From JAABVY01 sp964627935 (GTDB lineage Bacteria > Zixibacteria > MSB-5A5 > JAABVY01): a stretch of 64,000 nt of DNA. The stretch covers positions 1 through 64,000 of the forward strand of contig CAZVLB010000016.1 in assembly GCA_964627935.1 (NCBI GenBank), written 5' to 3'. Numbering within the stretch: position 1 is the stretch's first letter; each line of letters opens with the position of its first letter. The notes under the pieces are model-generated. The model saw only the letters and a program-made list of their open reading frames with translations, did no database searches and was not told the origin of the DNA. Shown piece after piece: positions 60,884 to 64,000 of this stretch. The position numbers and the translations under genes are program-made.

Positions 60884-61591
60884 ATGGAACTGCTCAGGAT
60901 TTCAGGCAAGAATCTGGGAATCGCGGCTATGCCGGATTTCTGCCCGCGATGTTTCTGGATCCAACTTCATTCCAATTTCAAGCTGCCATTTACGGTTTTT
61001 CCGGGCATATTTTCCTCAATTGATTCATACACCAAGAAAATCACCAATTTCCATTATGATCGTACGGAACGAGTTCCGACCTGGCTGTCCGGATTTGGCA
61101 ATTTAAGACGTCCAATCAAGGCCCCTCATTTCAATAAGTTTTATATAGTAGACGAGGACACCAATATTCACTTGACCGGATTGATCGATGAGTTGTTCGA
61201 AATGGATGATGGTTCATATTTCATAGTTGACTATAAGACGGCCAAATTTACGCCCAATCAGGACAAACTTCTGCCCATATATGAAACTCAGCTCAACGCC
61301 TATGCCTATATTGCCGAACGGACCGGCTATTCCCCTGTCAGCGGCCTGGGGCTGGTATATTATGAGCCCTTCACTGATATTGATATGCACACGGTTAATG
61401 AATATGTCGCAGATGACCGGTTTTCGATGCACTTTACCGGCAACTTGCACCGGATCGATCTTAAAATGGGCATAGTGCCGCCGCTTCTGCGCAAGGTCCG
61501 CGAAATCCATGATATCCCCAAGGTGCCTCCCGGCCGTGAGAATTGCTCGAATTGCATGTTGATCGATGATTTTGCGCGATTGCTGCAATAA
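60884..61591 (+). CDS. RecB/Cas4-like PD-(D/E)XK nuclease
   Basis: 235 residues from ATG 60884 (GGAAAGGGG about 10 nt upstream; an earlier in-frame ATG lacks one). Nuclease motifs: LTGLIDEL (Asp), FIVDYKTAK (D-x-K) and ETQLNAYAYIAE (the Q-x3-Y motif of RecB/Cas4). Cys pairs C20/C23 (FCPRCFW) and C221/C224 (ENCSNCML) flank it, as in the iron-sulfur-binding Cas4/AddB type. No cas genes or CRISPR array are in the window, so a repair role is more likely. Only 4 nt separate it from the opposite-strand tRNA-Gly. Confidence 0.85.
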   Translation: MELLRISGKNLGIAAMPDFCPRCFWIQLHSNFKLPFTVFPGIFSSIDSYTKKITNFHYDRTERVPTWLSGFGNLRRPIKAPHFNKFYIVDEDTNIHLTGLIDELFEMDDGSYFIVDYKTAKFTPNQDKLLPIYETQLNAYAYIAERTGYSPVSGLGLVYYEPFTDIDMHTVNEYVADDRFSMHFTGNLHRIDLKMGIVPPLLRKVREIHDIPKVPPGRENCSNCMLIDDFARLLQ

Positions 61592-61595
61592 AAAA

Positions 61596-61668
61596 AGCGC
61601 GAGACGGGTCTCGAACCCGCGACAACCAGCTTGGGAAGCTGGAGCTCTACCAACTGAGCTACTCGCGC
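61596..61668 (-). tRNA. tRNA-Gly (anticodon CCC)
   Basis: 73 nt: acceptor GCGCGAG/CTCGCGC, D-arm AGCTCAGTTGGTAGAGCT, anticodon stem CCAGC/GCTGG with loop TTCCCAA, T-arm GGGTTCGAGACCC. Reads GGG. A run of Ts follows on the minus strand right after the gene. Confidence 0.95.
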
Positions 61669-61681
61669 CAATGCCTGGAAA

Positions 61682-61710
61682 AATCTAACACACTCGAATG
61701 GACAATGCAA
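61682..61710 (-). promoter_or_regulatory. Promoter of tRNA-Gly(CCC)
   Basis: Minus-strand TTGCAT (61705-61710) and TAGATT (61682-61687), spacer 17 nt, placing the start about 7 nt before the mature tRNA. Confidence 0.5.
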
Positions 61711-61781
61711 GAAAATAATTATGTGGGGATGTTTTGTTGTGCTCCTGGATTCAGTAAGATAGTAATTGCAACAGGGGGGGA

Positions 61782-63251
61782 TTATTCTTTGCTCTTTTTC
61801 TTCATTTTGGCCCGTTCTTTGGCCTCAAAGGCATTCTTGTCGAAGGGAGCCACGATAATGCTGTCGCCGTACATTTCAAAAATTGTCGGACCGCGTTTGG
61901 TATCGATTTCCTTGTACTGCCGGCCGATATGTACCTGCACGCCGGTATAGGCTTCGCGCTCGGCAATCACGCAGGCATCCTTGATCTCATTCAGCTTCTT
62001 ATCGATCTCCTGCTGCTGGACTTTTAATTCCTCGAATTGGTTTGGCAGGCTCTTTTTGAACTCTTCCAGCTTGGCCAGAACAGCGAGCTTTTTGGGAGGC
62101 AGTTTATTATTCATTTTTAGGCGATACAGATCCACCAGGGCCGCTTTGACCCGTTCTTCATCATTTTTCAACCGCGTGATTTCTGCCAAGACGTTTTTTG
62201 ACATTTCCATCAGTTTTGGATCATACGCGACCTTAAGAACTGTCTTGGTTCCGGCATCAGCGCCAAGAATCATAGCCTTTATTCTTTTGCGTGCGGTCAG
62301 ATGTCCCCCAACTATCTTGCCTTTGGCGCCGATCATATCGATCCAGTCACGGGCATGAATACGGGAATTGACAGCCTCACCGCCGATGGTAACGTTACCG
62401 CGGCTGTTTACCGTCTGGTTGATTATATATTTCATGGTCACATCGCCGCCGGCATTGATAACTCCATCGCCGCGCCCGATGAAACCGCCCTTGATTACCA
62501 CATTGCCCTTGCAGACGATCTCGGCATCCTCAACATTTCCGCACACCTCCATGTCGCCCTCGACCAGGACCTTCATATCCGAGGTGATATTTTTCATGAC
62601 CTTCAGGCTGCCCTTGCAGTTGATATTCCCGGTCGACAAATCGACACTGGCGGAGATCGTGGTCACAGGCTGCACACTGACAACCGATCCGGCATAGACG
62701 ATCGTGCCGGCTTTGCTGGCCGATAATGTCATACCGTCCGAGGATAATTCCGTATTGGCGCCTTTGGGGATATTCTTATCCTTGCCGGGTTTGGCTGAGA
62801 TTTCATTGCCAAAGACATCTTTGCCGGGCTTGCCCTCGGTGGGAGGAATTTTTTTGACCAGGACCTGACCCGGTTCGGCATTCAGGAGGAAATCCATGTC
62901 GCGATAATCGATCCGGCCGTCATCACCCTCTTTGGGGGCAACCTTTCTTTCGGTCTCAAAGCACAGTTCAAAACTCGCCGCATGGCCGTGTTCAGGTTCG
63001 GTGCCTTTAGCCACCTCATGCTTGACATCAAATTCCTTATCAGCCACGATTTTCGTCACAGCATCCGGATCGATCCCGTTGGTGATTCCGGAGGCCTGCA
63101 GGTTCTTGATAATAGTCTCCTCGGTAACATTATCAGGCTGCACTTTCTCGCTGTCAATAACAAGAAATGCTTTCAGGTTATCGTTTGAGAATGTTACCTT
63201 GAAGCCGTCATCGACTTTGGCCAGCTTCATATCTTTCGTTACAAGTACCAT
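61782..63251 (-). CDS. FapA domain (DUF342) protein
   Basis: 489 residues. Residues about 100-190 hold the FapA N-terminal pattern (DYRDMDFLLNAEPGQVLVKKIPPTEGKPGKDVFG). A polymer-forming beta-helix region follows (about 195-330; VLVEGDMEVCGNVEDAEIVCKGNVVIKGG-type repeats of short glycine-rich turns). A coiled coil of about 100 residues is next. DUF342/FapA proteins are scaffold-like and linked in some bacteria to flagella or signalling; no flagellar gene is in view. A response-regulator gene is 80 nt upstream on the same strand. Confidence 0.85.
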   Translation of the reverse strand: MVLVTKDMKLAKVDDGFKVTFSNDNLKAFLVIDSEKVQPDNVTEETIIKNLQASGITNGIDPDAVTKIVADKEFDVKHEVAKGTEPEHGHAASFELCFETERKVAPKEGDDGRIDYRDMDFLLNAEPGQVLVKKIPPTEGKPGKDVFGNEISAKPGKDKNIPKGANTELSSDGMTLSASKAGTIVYAGSVVSVQPVTTISASVDLSTGNINCKGSLKVMKNITSDMKVLVEGDMEVCGNVEDAEIVCKGNVVIKGGFIGRGDGVINAGGDVTMKYIINQTVNSRGNVTIGGEAVNSRIHARDWIDMIGAKGKIVGGHLTARKRIKAMILGADAGTKTVLKVAYDPKLMEMSKNVLAEITRLKNDEERVKAALVDLYRLKMNNKLPPKKLAVLAKLEEFKKSLPNQFEELKVQQQEIDKKLNEIKDACVIAEREAYTGVQVHIGRQYKEIDTKRGPTIFEMYGDSIIVAPFDKNAFEAKERAKMKKKSKE

Positions 63252-63331
63252 TGCGTGTCCCCAATTGGCTGTCGCTTATCATGCATATTAACTATGCCTG
63301 GAGAGATTTGCCCCTGCACATTTTCTTCCCC

Positions 63332-63736
63332 TCAGGATGTTGTTTCTTCTCTCTGCCGGGAGGAGAGTATTCTCCAATGCGCCCTCTCGATTACCATTAC
63401 GATTTCAAAGCTTTTAAATGGCTTGGTTATATATTCATCCGCTCCCAGCAGAAGAGCATCCCGGACAGTATAGGCATCGCCAAATGCCGTCATTACTATC
63501 ACGCCTGTTCCGGGATAATCCGTTTTAATAGTTCTAAGCAGATCAAAGCCATCCATGCCCGGCATCTTCACATCGGTGACCACCAGGTCGATCTGTTCTG
63601 ACTTAAAAGCCCTGATCGCCTCTTCACCGGATGATGCCAGGAGCACACGATAGCCTTCCTTCTCCAGAATCTTCTGCAGAAGATTGCGGAGCATCTCCTC
63701 ATCATCAACCACAAGTATAGTGGCATCTTCTCTCAT
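63332..63736 (-). CDS. CheY-like response regulator (single receiver domain)
   Basis: 134 residues, one receiver domain. Acidic pair in VVDDEEM, phospho-acceptor Asp in VVTDVKMPGMDG (about 56), Thr in VMTAFGD and Lys in ITKPFKS. A short basic/Ser tail follows and there is no output domain. It probably signals by protein contact. GGGAGG precedes the ATG. The sensor kinase is not visible. Confidence 0.93.
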   Translation of the reverse strand: MREDATILVVDDEEMLRNLLQKILEKEGYRVLLASSGEEAIRAFKSEQIDLVVTDVKMPGMDGFDLLRTIKTDYPGTGVIVMTAFGDAYTVRDALLLGADEYITKPFKSFEIVMVIERAHWRILSSRQREETTS

Positions 63737-63767
63737 TTATCCTCCCGTAATACTTAGCCAAATCCCA

Positions 63768-64000
63768 TTATGTTCTGACTGTTTTACTAACTTTGATTTT
63801 CTGTTGTGACAACCCCTGCAAGTAACCGACAATCTGATCAATCTCCATTTCCACATTGCTTTCAGAATACTTCTCGTCAAAATTCTCAAATGCCGTCAGG
63901 GCCGAGGATTCCCGGCAGTAAACAAGTTTCCCGCCGCTATCCATGAGAAGCTCCAGCGATGCTTTCAGATCGCTGCAGTCCAGACCGGAGTTTGTCAGCA
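63768..64000 (-). CDS. Unrecognised protein, C-terminal fragment (runs off the window)
   Basis: An open frame of 77 codons enters from the right edge and stops at TAA 63768-63770. The segment reads LTNSGLDCSDLKASLELLMD early and later VEMEIDQIVGYLQGLSQQK, ending KVSKTVRT. It is helical and acidic in the middle, and not recognised. It lies 31 nt upstream of the response-regulator gene on the same strand, so a signalling or FapA-linked role is possible. Confidence 0.6.
   Translation of the reverse strand, partial: LTNSGLDCSDLKASLELLMDSGGKLVYCRESSALTAFENFDEKYSESNVEMEIDQIVGYLQGLSQQKIKVSKTVRT

Noticed and set aside
60884..61591. Cas4 and a CRISPR-Cas locus
   Set aside because: No repeats with regular spacing and no other cas gene exist in the window.
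61770..61782. Run of seven G (C7 on the minus strand) after the FapA gene as a third C-rich RNA
   Set aside because: It lacks the CCUCC continuation, flanking hairpins, promoter and terminator seen at the other two loci.

Overview
The window (about 47% GC by eye, 64 kb) is dense bacterial chromosome with few gaps and long co-directional operons. It comes from a diderm (Gram-negative) bacterium: it has a TonB-dependent BtuB-type receptor, an outer-membrane beta-barrel protein, ADP-heptose synthesis genes (hldE halves) and SecG. One protein ends in tandem dockerin-like repeats, and a pseudogene carries a FlgD/T9SS-like C-terminal sorting tail. Together with the split glycine dehydrogenase (gcvPA/gcvPB), these point to the FCB side of the tree, most like candidate Zixibacteria. 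That placement is an inference from protein style, not a marker-gene tree.

Layout. 0-0.7 kb: tRNA-Gly(TCC), tRNA-Thr(GGT) and the start of tuf, the classical tRNA-tufB order. 0.7-7 kb: an AmmeMemoRadiSam locus, with DUF362, a radical SAM AmrS, a membrane spermidine-synthase-like protein and an EamA half-transporter on the minus strand, divergent from an exported Memo-AMMECR1 fusion. 7-12 kb: nth, a small C-rich sRNA, tRNA-Leu and the glycolytic set gap / pgk-tpiA-secG. 12-28 kb: a minus-strand envelope block (outer-membrane barrel, LolA-like/aspartyl protease/PDZ protein, AzgA permease, rodA-mrdA-mreD-mreC, ptsN, accA, a WecA/MraY-like transferase, two GT2 enzymes, YfhO-like protein, flippase-like protein). 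28-31 kb: the plus-strand pyrR-pyrB-pyrC operon behind a leader with an intrinsic terminator. 31-40 kb: a GT2 enzyme, a double ECF-type ATPase, the glycine cleavage genes gcvH-gcvPA-x-y-gcvPB, and accC. 40-40.7 kb: IS3 orfA debris and truncated genes. 40.8-46 kb: pilT, accB, an M24 peptidase, a TPR protein and hldE as two genes. 46-52 kb: DUF3467, GH57, DUF1579, VOC, mutS2 and a YdjC-type deacetylase. 53-57 kb: a cobalamin riboswitch controlling btuB and a beta-propeller/dockerin protein. 57-64 kb: rlmN, der, DUF512 radical SAM, a RecB/Cas4-like nuclease, tRNA-Gly(CCC), a FapA-domain protein and a response regulator.

The most interesting points are as follows. (1) The thioredoxin-TPR gene between gcvPA and gcvPB has a single in-frame TGA exactly where the first cysteine of the CxxC motif should be, followed by a bSECIS-like hairpin: a candidate selenoprotein. 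(2) A cobalamin riboswitch drives btuB together with an exported seven-bladed-style propeller, which looks like a non-lipoprotein analogue of Bacteroides BtuG ending in dockerin repeats. (3) A 70-nt orphan sRNA with a near-perfect promoter, 5' hairpin and terminator exposes an anti-Shine-Dalgarno linker, and a second structured RNA near 53.05 kb shares its 9-nt C-rich core. (4) The AmmeMemoRadiSam module appears to be extracytoplasmic. (5) Several operons have a -10 box so close to the ATG that their mRNAs would be leaderless.

All functional calls were made by reading motifs. No searches were run.
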